64,000 nucleotides of DNA, from NCBI RefSeq assembly GCF_036116635.1, contig NZ_CP107995.1, forward strand, positions 6,138,001 through 6,202,000, read 5' to 3'. Shown here in pieces: positions 50,242 to 58,485 of the stretch. The DNA is from Amycolatopsis sp. NBC_00345. Lineage in GTDB: Bacteria > Actinomycetota > Actinomycetes > Mycobacteriales > Pseudonocardiaceae. Below the pieces are notes generated by a model, which saw nothing but the letters and a program-made list of their open reading frames with translations, did no database searches and was not told the origin of the DNA. Position numbers and translations under genes: made by a program. Position 1 is the stretch's first letter; each line of letters opens with the position of its first letter.

Positions 50242-51210
50242 ATGACGTCATCGGGCCGACTCGCGCTGGCGGCCAGCCCCCTGGTCACCGGCGCGCTGCA
50301 GGCACTCCAACGCGCGACCGGGCTGCCCGTCGCGATGGGCGGTCCCGTGTCGGCGGGCTCACGCTCCCTGGTGATCGACCAGCTGCGCGGCACGGCCACG
50401 CGCTCGTTGCAGCACCTGCGAGTCGACACCGGCGCCGGGCTCGGCGGCAAAGCCGTGGCGCTGCGGCGGCCGTCCACGGTCGTCGACTACCTGAACGCGC
50501 AGGGCATCACGCACAAGTACGACCGCGCCGTGGCACCCGAACAGCTGCGGGCCATGGTCGCGCTGCCGGTGCGCGTCGGGGAGTCGACGCGCGCGGTGCT
50601 CTACGCCGCGACACGCGATTCGATCACGTTCGGCGATCGGATCCTGCGCGCCGCGACCGCGGTGGTGTCGAGGTTGGAGCGTGACATCGAGGTGGAGGAA
50701 GAGGTCCGGCGCCGCATCGCGGCCCAGGCTGACGTCCCCGCGAGCGAGCACCGGAAGCGGCGTTTCGAGACACTCGCCGGCGAGCACCGGGAGCTGCTCG
50801 CCGAACTGCTCGCAATCGCCGGTTCGATGCACGACGTCGAGGCCCGCGCCCGGCTGCTCGGAGTCTGCGAACGCCTGCACCCAGCCATCGGCAACGGCAC
50901 CGGTGGCGGCAGCGGTGTCAACGGCGATAGCGACGACGTCAGCGATGGCGGCTCCGGCGACAGCTTCGACGGCAACGTCAGCGCCGGTACCGATAGCACC
51001 GGCATCAACACCCACCTAAAGCTTTCCCCACGAGAGCTCGACGTCCTGCGCCTCGTGAACACCGGCTGCACCAACGACGAAATCTCCGCGAGCCTGGGGC
51101 TGCAGCCCAACACCGTCAAGTCGTACCTCAAGCACGCGATGCGCAAGCTGGACGCCTCCAACCGGATCCAGGCGGTGAACCGGGCGCGCGCGGCCGGGCT
51201 GCTGGACTGA
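50242..51210 (+). CDS. GAF-domain LuxR-family transcriptional regulator
   Basis: The 322-residue protein has a GAF-like domain (about 20-150; GAGLGGKAVALRRPSTVVDY, AMVALPVRVGESTRAVLYA), a helical section, a Gly/Asp/Ser-rich linker (about 222-258) and a C-terminal LuxR HTH (about 262-315; LSPRELDVLRLVNTGCTNDE, GLQPNTVKSYLKHAM). It lies upstream of an acyl-CoA synthetase gene on the same strand and may control it. Similar GAF-LuxR proteins regulate aromatic or fatty-acid CoA-ligase genes. A strong hairpin follows the stop. Confidence 0.85.
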   Translation: MTSSGRLALAASPLVTGALQALQRATGLPVAMGGPVSAGSRSLVIDQLRGTATRSLQHLRVDTGAGLGGKAVALRRPSTVVDYLNAQGITHKYDRAVAPEQLRAMVALPVRVGESTRAVLYAATRDSITFGDRILRAATAVVSRLERDIEVEEEVRRRIAAQADVPASEHRKRRFETLAGEHRELLAELLAIAGSMHDVEARARLLGVCERLHPAIGNGTGGGSGVNGDSDDVSDGGSGDSFDGNVSAGTDSTGINTHLKLSPRELDVLRLVNTGCTNDEISASLGLQPNTVKSYLKHAMRKLDASNRIQAVNRARAAGLLD

Positions 51211-51231
51211 CCACCCGACCACGCTGACCAC

Positions 51232-51259
51232 CCGGCCACCCCCTTTGTGGGGTGGCCGG
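51232..51259 (+). terminator. Hairpin terminator after the GAF-LuxR gene
   Basis: A perfect 11-bp stem (51232-51242 and 51249-51259) with loop CTTTGT begins 22 bases after the stop. There is no U tract. It separates the regulator from the acyl-CoA synthetase gene, which then needs its own promoter. Confidence 0.65.
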
Positions 51260-51328
51260 CACCACCGGCGCCGGGTCATCATCGCCTCGCGGGCGGTGCT
51301 GCCCGTACGTAAGTGAAGGGAACCGCAC

Positions 51329-52855
51329 GTGTTCTACGACCTCGGCGTCCGCGACTTCCTCGACCGCGCGGAGTCCGTCTACCCGGACCGGATCGCGGTG
51401 GTGGACGAGCCCGGCCAGCCCGCCGCGTCGTGGGGCGAGGTGACCTATCGGGAGCTGGCCCGCCGCGCTCGTGCGCAGGCCGCGAACCTCGACGCGCTCG
51501 GGGTGCCGGTGGGCGGGCGCGTCGCGATCGTTTCGCACAACTCCGCGCGGCTGCTGACGTCGTTCTTCGGCGTCTCCGGGTGGGGGCGGGTGCTGGTGCC
51601 GGTGAACTTCCGGCTCGCCGCGGCGGAGGTGCGCTACATCGTCGAGCACTCCGGCGCCGAGGTCGTCATGATCGACCCGGAGCTCAAGCCGCTGCTGGAC
51701 AGCATCACCGCGGAGCACGTGTACGTGCTGGGTGAGCACGACGAGCAGATCTTCGGCGGTGACGGAGAACCGCGGCCGTGGGCAGGCGACGAGTCGGCCA
51801 CGGCCACGCTGAACTACACCTCCGGCACCACCGCGCGGCCCAAGGGCGTGCAGCTCACGCACCGCAACCTCTGGCTGAACGCCGCCGTCTTCGGGCTGCA
51901 CACCACCTTGAACGACAACGACGTGCTGCTGCACACCCTCCCGATGTTCCACGCGAACGGCTGGGGCATGCCCTACGCCGTCACCGGCCTCGGCGGGCGG
52001 CACATCGTGCTGCGGAAGGTGGACGGCACGGAGATCCTCCGGCGCATCGAGGAGCACGGCGTCACGATCCTGTGTGCCGCGCCCGCGGTCGTCACCGCCG
52101 CCCTCGACGGCGCGGCGAAGTGGGAGGGCGAGGTGCCGGGCCGCGACCGCGTGCGGATCGTGGTGGCCGGCGCGCCGCCGCCGACCCGCACCATCGAGCG
52201 GGTACGGGCGGAGCTGGGCTGGGAGTTCATCCAGATCTACGGCCTCACCGAGACTTCGCCGCTGCTCACGGTCAACCGGTTCCGCAGCGAGTGGGCGGAC
52301 CTCGGCCCGCACGAGCAGGCGAAGCTGCTCGGCCGCGCCGGCACGCCCGCGCTCGGCGTCCGGGTGTCGATCGACACCGACGGCGAGGTGCTGGTCCAGT
52401 CGAACATGAACCTCGACGGTTACTGGGAAAACCCGGACGAGACGGCCCGCGTCCAGCAGGGCAACTGGTTCCACACCGGCGACGGCGGCTCGTTCACCGA
52501 CGGGTACCTCACCATCGCCGACCGCAAGAAGGACGTGATCATCACCGGCGGCGAGAACGTCTCGTCCATCGAGGTGGAGGACGCGCTCGCCTCCCACCCG
52601 GCCGTCCGCGAGGTCGCGGTGATCGGCATCCCGGACGAGAAATGGGGCGAACTCGTCACGGCGCTCGTGGTCACCGACGGCTCCCCCGTCACGGCCGAGG
52701 ACCTGATCACCCACTGCCGCGGCTACCTGGCCGGCTACAAGTGCCCGAAACGCGTGGAGTTCCTCGGCGAGCTGCCCCGCACGGCGACCGGGAAGATCCA
52801 GAAGTTCAAGCTGCGCAAGCCTTTCTGGGACAACCAGGACCGGCAGGTGAATTAG
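51329..52855 (+). CDS. Acyl-CoA synthetase / AMP-dependent ligase
   Basis: The 508-residue enzyme has the ANL-superfamily motifs: LNYTSGTTARPKGVQLTHRN near 165 (P-loop), IYGLTETSPL near 305, and TGDGGSFTDGYLTIADRKKD near 390, with the catalytic Lys near residue 490 (RTATGKIQKF). It activates a carboxylic acid with ATP and joins it to CoA. The substrate is likely a fatty or aromatic acid but is not determined. The GAF-LuxR gene upstream is its likely regulator. Confidence 0.92.
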   Translation: MFYDLGVRDFLDRAESVYPDRIAVVDEPGQPAASWGEVTYRELARRARAQAANLDALGVPVGGRVAIVSHNSARLLTSFFGVSGWGRVLVPVNFRLAAAEVRYIVEHSGAEVVMIDPELKPLLDSITAEHVYVLGEHDEQIFGGDGEPRPWAGDESATATLNYTSGTTARPKGVQLTHRNLWLNAAVFGLHTTLNDNDVLLHTLPMFHANGWGMPYAVTGLGGRHIVLRKVDGTEILRRIEEHGVTILCAAPAVVTAALDGAAKWEGEVPGRDRVRIVVAGAPPPTRTIERVRAELGWEFIQIYGLTETSPLLTVNRFRSEWADLGPHEQAKLLGRAGTPALGVRVSIDTDGEVLVQSNMNLDGYWENPDETARVQQGNWFHTGDGGSFTDGYLTIADRKKDVIITGGENVSSIEVEDALASHPAVREVAVIGIPDEKWGELVTALVVTDGSPVTAEDLITHCRGYLAGYKCPKRVEFLGELPRTATGKIQKFKLRKPFWDNQDRQVN

Positions 52856-52895
52856 CGCGCCGTCCGCTGTGGATCCGGCACCGCGCTGACGGACG

Positions 52896-53450
52896 TCAGA
52901 GGTCCTCGGCCGGACGGTAGACGAGCTGCACAACCCCGTTGCCGAAGGCCTTCGACCGGGCCAGTTCGAACGCGAACGACGGCCCCTCGACCGGGAACAG
53001 GCGCCGCCCGCAGCCGACGACCACGGGGTACTGCAGCAGCGTCAGCTCGTCGACCAGGCCCTCGGCCAGCAGCCAGCGCACGAGCGTGGTGCTGCCGCTG
53101 GTCATGATGTCGCCGCCCTCGCCCGCCTTCAGCCCGGCGAGCGCCGCGGCGAGGTCGCCCTCCAGCAGCGTCGAGTTCTGCCATTCGACGCTCGTCAGCG
53201 TGGTCGACGCGACGTACTTGCGGACGTTGTTCATGAACTCCGCGCCCGGGTCGTCCGCCGCGGTGCGGCCCGGCCACGATTCCGCGAAGCCCTCGTAGGT
53301 GACCCGGCCGAGCAGCATCGTGTCCGCGTCCGCCATGCCGCCGCCGACGGCGTGCTCGAGTTCCTCGTTCCAATAGGACAGCGACCACTGGTCCGGCGCC
53401 TCGACCACCCCGTCGAGCGAGATGAACAAAGTGGACACGATCTTGCGCAT
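52896..53450 (-). CDS. Dihydrofolate reductase-like (RibD C-terminal) family protein
   Basis: The 184-residue protein matches the RibD-C/YyaP group: STLFISLDGVVEAPDQWSL at the start, ADTMLLGRVTYEGFA near residue 45 and GSTTLVRWLLAEGLVDELTL near 120. It probably binds NADPH and reduces a small molecule; the substrate is unknown. It stands alone as a monocistronic gene. Confidence 0.88.
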   Translation of the reverse strand: MRKIVSTLFISLDGVVEAPDQWSLSYWNEELEHAVGGGMADADTMLLGRVTYEGFAESWPGRTAADDPGAEFMNNVRKYVASTTLTSVEWQNSTLLEGDLAAALAGLKAGEGGDIMTSGSTTLVRWLLAEGLVDELTLLQYPVVVGCGRRLFPVEGPSFAFELARSKAFGNGVVQLVYRPAEDL

Positions 53451-53537
53451 CAGGCAGCTCCTCGGCTCGGGAATGCCGCCACTATCGCGCAGCCGGGACC
53501 GTCCGTGCAGGCGTTTCGCGGAAGCCGGCCCGAACGT

Positions 53538-54575
53538 TCAGCCGACCTGCCTCACGAGGTCGAGTGCCCGGCCGAGAGTGGTGAGCTTCGCGTCGAGCGT
53601 CTCGCCCGACGGGTACAGGCGGACGGTGTCGACGCCGGCGTCGCGCCACACCCGCAGCCGCTCGCGGACCATGTCCTCGGTGCCGATCAGCGTGGTGCCC
53701 AGCACCATCTCGTCCGTGACGAGCGCGGTGGCGCCGTCGCGGTCACCGGCCTGCCAGCGCTCGCGAACCTCGGCCGCGACCTCGGCCCAGCCCTGGCGGC
53801 TGTACGCGTCGTTGTAGAAGTTCGTGCTGGCGGAACCCATGCCGCCGAGGGAGAAGGCCAGCTCCTTCTTACGGCTGCCCACCATCGTGCGCAGCTCGTG
53901 GTCATTAGCGGCGAACGCGACTTCGGCGCCCTGGCAGACGTCCAGGTCCTTACGCACGCGCCCGGATTTCGCGAGCCCGGCGTCGATGGGGCCGAAGTAG
54001 GCACTCGCGCCCTCGGGCACGAAGCTGGTGCCGAGCCAGCCGTCGGCGATCTCACCAGTCAGCTCCAGCAGCTTCGGCGAGAGCGTGGCCAGATAGATCG
54101 GGATGTCCTCGTTCGGCTTCGACGACAACCGCATCGGCCGTGCCTCGCCCGGCAACGGGATCTCAAAAGCGTTGCCGGAGAAGGAGATCTTCTCGCCGGC
54201 GAAGGCCTGCCGGATGATCTCGACGGTCTCGCGCATCCGCGTCAACGGCTTCGCGAACGGCACGCCGTGCAGGCCTTCGATCACCTGCGGACCGGACGGG
54301 CCGAGGCCGAGCGAGAACCGGCCGCCGGACAGGTCGGCCAGGGTCAGCGCGGTCTGCGCGATCGCGACGGGCGTGCGCGTGCCGAGCTGGATGATCCCGG
54401 AGCCGAGCTGCAGACGCTCGGTGCGCCCGGCGAGGTAACCGAGGACGGACGGCGCGTCGGAACCCCACGCCTCGGCGACCCAGCACACGTCGAGGCCCAG
54501 TTTTTCGGCCTCCAGCACAAAAGCCAGCGTGTCCGCCCAGCCGGCGGACGCCTCGACCGTGGTCGCCGTCCGCAT
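53538..54575 (-). CDS. LLM-class F420-dependent oxidoreductase
   Basis: The 345-residue protein has a luciferase-like fold: EKLGLDVCWVAEAWGSDAPS near residue 30, LQLGSGIIQLGTRTPVAIAQ near 58, RFSLGLGPSGPQVIEG near 90. Use of F420 is inferred from the subfamily. The ATG at 54575 overlaps the stop of the upstream SRPBCC gene by four bases; a longer reading frame to 55352 is not coding. The pair is a two-gene operon. Confidence 0.9.
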   Translation of the reverse strand: MRTATTVEASAGWADTLAFVLEAEKLGLDVCWVAEAWGSDAPSVLGYLAGRTERLQLGSGIIQLGTRTPVAIAQTALTLADLSGGRFSLGLGPSGPQVIEGLHGVPFAKPLTRMRETVEIIRQAFAGEKISFSGNAFEIPLPGEARPMRLSSKPNEDIPIYLATLSPKLLELTGEIADGWLGTSFVPEGASAYFGPIDAGLAKSGRVRKDLDVCQGAEVAFAANDHELRTMVGSRKKELAFSLGGMGSASTNFYNDAYSRQGWAEVAAEVRERWQAGDRDGATALVTDEMVLGTTLIGTEDMVRERLRVWRDAGVDTVRLYPSGETLDAKLTTLGRALDLVRQVG

Positions 54576-55087
54576 CACTTCTCGGCCTCGACGCGGTCCT
54601 TGATAGCGGCAACGGTCGCGGTCAGCGCGTTCTCGAACTCGCGCATGCGGACGAAGATGATCTTCTGCTCCTTGTCCGGCATCCGGTCGATGGCGAGGGA
54701 GATGCCGGACCGGGCCGGGCCCATCCGCACCCACTGCGTGAGCCGGGTGCCGCCGTTCTCGGGATCCAGCGTGAACCGCCAGGTGGCCGTCGGATTCTCG
54801 CGATCCGTGACGGCCCAAGCGAAAACCCGCGGCTCCTCGCACTCGATGACAAACGACTTCGTCTGCCACTCGCCGAGCGCGTCGTGCTTGTTGCTGCCGA
54901 CGAACGCGTTGCCCAGCGCCGGGCCGGTGACGCCGTCGCACCACTCGACGGACTGCAGCTCCTGGCTCATCGAGGGCATCAGCCGGACGTCGGCCACGAC
55001 CTGCCACACGCGTTCGGGGTCGCCGTTGATCCACGTCGTGGCCTCGACCGTGGGGTTGTCCGCGTACCGCGCGCCGGTCCACTCCAT
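54575..55087 (-). CDS. SRPBCC-family (START-like) protein
   Basis: The 170-residue protein shows the SRPBCC polyketide-cyclase/START-like fold: TVEATTWINGDPERVWQVVA near residue 13, and WRFTLDPENGGTRLTQWVRM near 105. Such domains hold a hydrophobic ligand. It is co-translated with the F420-type oxidoreductase and may carry or modify the same substrate. No other partner is evident. Confidence 0.88.
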   Translation of the reverse strand: MEWTGARYADNPTVEATTWINGDPERVWQVVADVRLMPSMSQELQSVEWCDGVTGPALGNAFVGSNKHDALGEWQTKSFVIECEEPRVFAWAVTDRENPTATWRFTLDPENGGTRLTQWVRMGPARSGISLAIDRMPDKEQKIIFVRMREFENALTATVAAIKDRVEAEK

Positions 55088-55200
55088 CGTGGTGCGTCTC
55101 CTTGCTCGTCACTGCGCCCTCTACCAAAGGCCCTCTGCAAGAGTGCCTCTGACCACGATAGTTGCGTAGTGAGACCCACATTGTCAACGCGCGGCCGCCG

Positions 55201-55707
55201 CTAGGCCTCCTGCCGGGCGAACCGCGCCTCGACGTCGGGCCGGTGCGCGATCCGCTCCGGGAAGCCGGGGCCGCGGCGCATCCGCGTGTCCTCCGCCGTG
55301 AGCCGTTCGCCGCATTCCGCGCACACCACTTCGGCGTGGGTCTCGTGCCCACATGCCTTGTGCTGCATGGTGATCGGCGGTCCGGCCTCGGTGGCGAGCC
55401 AGCGGTCGCCCCACGCCGTCATCGCGGCGAGCACACTCCAGAAGTCGGCGCCCTTCTCGGTCAGCACGTAGTCGTAACGCACCGGTTCGGCCTGGTACGG
55501 CCGCTTCTCAATGAGGCCCTCCTCGACCAGCCGGCGGAGCCGGTCGGCGAGGGTGTTGCGCGCGATGCCGAGCGCCTGCTGGAACTCGTCGAAGCGCGTG
55601 ACGCCGTAGAACGCGTCCCGCAGCACCAGCGGCGTCCACCAGTCCCCGAGCAGGTCCATGGTCCTCGCGATGGAACACGGCCACTGCGCGAAGGAAGTCC
55701 GTTTCAT
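55201..55707 (-). CDS. HxlR-family regulator with C-terminal cysteine motif
   Basis: The 168-residue protein has the HxlR winged helix (about 10-105): CSIARTMDLLGDWWTPLVLR, RFDEFQQALGIARNTLADRL and YDYVLTEKGADFWSVL. An extra tail (about 115-165) has CGHETHAEVVCAEC, a likely zinc knuckle. The early Cys is where redox-sensing HxlR proteins carry their reactive residue. An imperfect repeat CTCAGACTGAAACTCAG lies just upstream (about 55733-55750), a possible autoregulatory site. Confidence 0.87.
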   Translation of the reverse strand: MKRTSFAQWPCSIARTMDLLGDWWTPLVLRDAFYGVTRFDEFQQALGIARNTLADRLRRLVEEGLIEKRPYQAEPVRYDYVLTEKGADFWSVLAAMTAWGDRWLATEAGPPITMQHKACGHETHAEVVCAECGERLTAEDTRMRRGPGFPERIAHRPDVEARFARQEA

Positions 55708-55759
55708 GGCGCTGAGGATACGCCGTCTCAGACTGAAACTCAGCAGTTGAAGGCCATAA

Positions 55760-56149
55760 TCAAAGGCGATGACCGACGGTCACGTCCACGTAGTCGGGCA
55801 CCTCGTCGTGTTCGTCGCCCACCGAGAGCGTGCCCGTCGGCTCCACCAGCAGCACGGCCGCGCCCGCCTTCGACGACGGCTTGTGGAACGTGCCGCGCGG
55901 GACCACGAAGATCGAGCCACGGGTGACGGTGACCACGCGCTCGCCCGCGGGCTCGCGCAGGCCGATCTCGATTTCGCCGTCGAGGACCAGGAAGAACTCG
56001 TCGGTGTCCTCGTGGACGTGCCACACGTGCTCGCCGGCGAAGCGCGCCAGGCGGATGTCGTAATCGTTGACAGCGGCGACGATGCGCGGGCTCCACACGG
56101 CGTCGAAGCCGTCGAGCACGGACTGCAGGTTGATGGGGTTTTCGCTCAT
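55760..56149 (-). CDS. Cupin-domain protein
   Basis: The 129-residue protein has both cupin motifs: HVWHVHEDTDEFFLVLDGEI (motif 1 with two His, Glu) and GSIFVVPRGTFHKP (motif 2 with His). It probably binds a divalent metal; its reaction is unknown. It diverges from the GlxA-type regulator gene, with a 52-base shared promoter. The ATG at 56149 was chosen over one eight codons earlier because it leaves room for the promoter. Confidence 0.85.
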   Translation of the reverse strand: MSENPINLQSVLDGFDAVWSPRIVAAVNDYDIRLARFAGEHVWHVHEDTDEFFLVLDGEIEIGLREPAGERVVTVTRGSIFVVPRGTFHKPSSKAGAAVLLVEPTGTLSVGDEHDEVPDYVDVTVGHRL

Positions 56150-56201
56150 GACCCCGATTCTCGGCCTGGTCACCCGGCGGCGGGAGTGCTAGGAATCGCA
56201 T

Positions 56202-57167
56202 ATGCCGCAAGAATCCTCGCACCGGGTCGTGATGGTGGTCGACGACGGCTCGAACCCGTTCGAAATGGGCGTCGCCACTGAGCTGTTCGGGCTGCGACGG
56301 CCGGAGCTGGACCGGCCGTGGTACGAGTTCACGATCGCCTCCGCGCGCCCGGAAGTGACCATGCACCTGGGGATGTTCACGCTGTCCGGCGTCGCGGGAC
56401 TGGCCGCGGTCGACGCGGCGGACACGGTGATCGTGCCGAACCGCCCGGACCCGCAGGCGCCCGCGCACCCCGGCGTGCTGGCCGCGATCCGGCGCGCGGC
56501 GAAGCGGGGCGCGCGGCTGATGAGCTTCTGCACCGGCGCGTTCACCCTCGCCGACGCGGGTGTCCTGGACGGACGGCGGGCGACCACGCACTGGCGCTGG
56601 GCGGCGGAGTTCACGGCCCGGTACCCGGAGGTGCGGCTGGAGCCGGACGTCCTGTTCGTCGACGAGGGCACCGTGCTCACGGCGGCGGGCAGCGCGGCGG
56701 CGCTCGATCTGGGCCTGTACGTGATCCAGCGCGACCACGGCGCGGAGATAGCGAACGCCGTCAGCCGCCGGCTGGTCTTCGCCGGCCACCGCGACGGCGG
56801 CCAGCGGCAGTTCGTGGCCCGGCCGGTGCCCGCGGTGCCCGACACCTCACTCGCGCCGGTACTGGAGTGGGCGCGGGCGAACCTGGGCCGCGCGCTGACG
56901 GTCGCCGACCTGGCCGCGCGCGCCGCCACGAGCCCGGCGACGCTGCACCGGCGTTTCCGCGCGGAGCTCGGCGCCACCCCGTTGACGTGGCTGACCACGG
57001 AACGCGTGACGCTGGCGTGCCGCCTGATCGAACGCGGGGAGCTGCGCCTCGACCACATCGCGTCCTCCAGCGGCTTCGGCACGGCGGCCAACCTCCGCGC
57101 GCAATTGCGGCGGCACACCGGACTGAGCCCGTCGGAATACCGGCGACGCTTCGGCCCCGCCGCCTGA
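56202..57167 (+). CDS. GlxA-family AraC-type transcriptional regulator
   Basis: The 321-residue protein joins a DJ-1/PfpI-like (class I amidotransferase-like) N-terminal domain (about 5-185; LMSFCTGAFTLADAGVLDGR holds the nucleophile-elbow Cys) to an AraC HTH (about 225-320; TPLTWLTTERVTLACRLIER, GFGTAANLRAQLRRHTGLSP). Such proteins activate catabolic genes. Its likely target is the divergent cupin gene. The ligand is unknown. Confidence 0.9.
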   Translation: MPQESSHRVVMVVDDGSNPFEMGVATELFGLRRPELDRPWYEFTIASARPEVTMHLGMFTLSGVAGLAAVDAADTVIVPNRPDPQAPAHPGVLAAIRRAAKRGARLMSFCTGAFTLADAGVLDGRRATTHWRWAAEFTARYPEVRLEPDVLFVDEGTVLTAAGSAAALDLGLYVIQRDHGAEIANAVSRRLVFAGHRDGGQRQFVARPVPAVPDTSLAPVLEWARANLGRALTVADLAARAATSPATLHRRFRAELGATPLTWLTTERVTLACRLIERGELRLDHIASSSGFGTAANLRAQLRRHTGLSPSEYRRRFGPAA

Positions 57168-57170
57168 CAC

Positions 57171-57749
57171 CTAAAGCGCGGCCACGGCGGCGGCGACCGC
57201 CTCCCGCTGGGTGACCGGCGAATAGGTCTCCGGATCGGCGGCGGCCAGCGCGTTGAGGCCTTCGACCAGCGCCACCAGCCGTTTCGCCGCCGCCCGGCAC
57301 CGCTCGTCCGTCCACTCAGGACGGACAGCGCCGGTCAGGCGGGCGATCCGGGTGACGAACGAGCGGTTGTTCGCGCGGTGCCGGGCGGCCAGCTCCGGAT
57401 CGGCCAGCGCGGCGGCGAGGAAGCCGACCCAGACGCGCGCCTCGTCGGCCGCTTCCGGGGTGAGCGTGACCGCCCGCAGGAGCACGTCGCGCAGCACGGT
57501 CCGCGGCTCGCCGCCCGCGTCCTGCAACGCGTCCGCGCGGGCGGCGGTGCGCTCGTGCAGCAGCTCCCGGGCGTGCAGCAGCAGCGCCCGCTTGGTCGGG
57601 AACGCGTGCATGACCAGCCCGCTGGTGCAGCCGGCCCTGGCCGCGACGGCGCGGACCGTCAGGCCGGGCAGGCCCGACTCCGCCAGCACCTGCCAGACGG
57701 CGCCGGACAGGAGCTCGCGCTGGGCGGCGACGTCACGCCGCCTTGGCAT
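57171..57749 (-). CDS. TetR-family transcriptional regulator
   Basis: The 192-residue protein has a TetR HTH (about 6-50; LTVRAVAARAGCTSGLVMHA) and a C-domain related to TetR_C_6-like proteins. The ATG at 57749 has GGAGG five bases upstream and is preferred to one four codons earlier. A 25-bp near-perfect palindrome lies between it and the divergent GNAT gene, so it probably represses both. Confidence 0.9.
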   Translation of the reverse strand: MPRRRDVAAQRELLSGAVWQVLAESGLPGLTVRAVAARAGCTSGLVMHAFPTKRALLLHARELLHERTAARADALQDAGGEPRTVLRDVLLRAVTLTPEAADEARVWVGFLAAALADPELAARHRANNRSFVTRIARLTGAVRPEWTDERCRAAAKRLVALVEGLNALAAADPETYSPVTQREAVAAAVAAL

Positions 57750-57766
57750 CCCGGCCTCCATTCCGT

Positions 57767-57791
57767 AACATCCGTTACCGTAACAGATGTT
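57767..57791. promoter_or_regulatory. 25-bp near-perfect palindrome, TetR operator
   Basis: AACATCCGTTAC and GTAACAGATGTT are reverse complements with one mismatch, around a central C. Smaller repeats (GTAAC, GTTAC) are embedded. The site lies 18-42 bases upstream of the TetR start and 33 bases upstream of the GNAT start, ideal for control of both. Confidence 0.75.
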
Positions 57792-57823
57792 CCGAGACCG
57801 TGAGCCGACCAGCCGGGAGTGCC

Positions 57824-58309
57824 GTGATCAGCATCGAACCCTGGGACTCTCCCGACGCCGTCGCCCTCCGGCAGGCGCAGCGAGACGAGCTCAACGCCCG
57901 CTACGACTCCTCCGACCACGAGGCCGGGCCGGCCCCGACGGCCGAGAGCGTCGCCGTGTTCCTGGTCGCCCGCGACGAGGACGGCAAGCCCACCGGCTGC
58001 GGCGGCCTGCGCCTGCTCGGCCCGGGCGAGGCCGAGATCAAGCGCATGTACGTCGCCCCGGGGGCACGCGGCTCCGGGCTCGCCACCGAGCTGCTGCGCG
58101 CTCTCGAAGAGCAGGCCCGCGGCCACGGCGTCGCGCGGCTGCTGCTGGAGACCGGCATCCGCCAGCCGGAAGCGATCCGCTTCTACGAACGTGAGGGATA
58201 CCAGCCGATCCCCGCCTTCGGGGCCTATCGAGAAGACCCGCTCGCGCGCTGTTACGCCCGCGGAATCACCGCCGTTACTCCATTCGGCCCAGCTCGAAAA
58301 TGCGGCTGA
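57824..58309 (+). CDS. GNAT-family acetyltransferase
   Basis: The 161-residue protein has the acetyl-CoA loop VAPGARGSGLATELLRALEE (Q/RxxGxG/A type, about residue 84) and ETGIRQPEAIRFYEREGY near 118. It would acetylate an amine. The GTG at 57824 has a GGGAG site and begins the conserved part. The TetR protein encoded divergently probably controls it through the palindrome between them. Confidence 0.87.
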   Translation: MISIEPWDSPDAVALRQAQRDELNARYDSSDHEAGPAPTAESVAVFLVARDEDGKPTGCGGLRLLGPGEAEIKRMYVAPGARGSGLATELLRALEEQARGHGVARLLLETGIRQPEAIRFYEREGYQPIPAFGAYREDPLARCYARGITAVTPFGPARKCG

Positions 58310-58485
58310 ACAACGGGTTGCCCGGTGAAACCCTGGTGAAAAAGGACAGTTGACCGACGATGGATTTATGCCAGATGGACGAAAGTTGACCGTCTCGGAC
58401 AAATTCCGCTCAGTGACTCACCGAATCTCCTCGGCATCGGCTAGCTTGGCGAGCGGTGCAGGTCCAACAGACGGGGAGTGACCAC

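Noticed and set aside
53538..55352. A 604-codon reading that would fuse the oxidoreductase to upstream sequence
   Set aside because: The region above 54575 is the off-frame shadow of the SRPBCC gene; the true start overlaps its stop by four bases.
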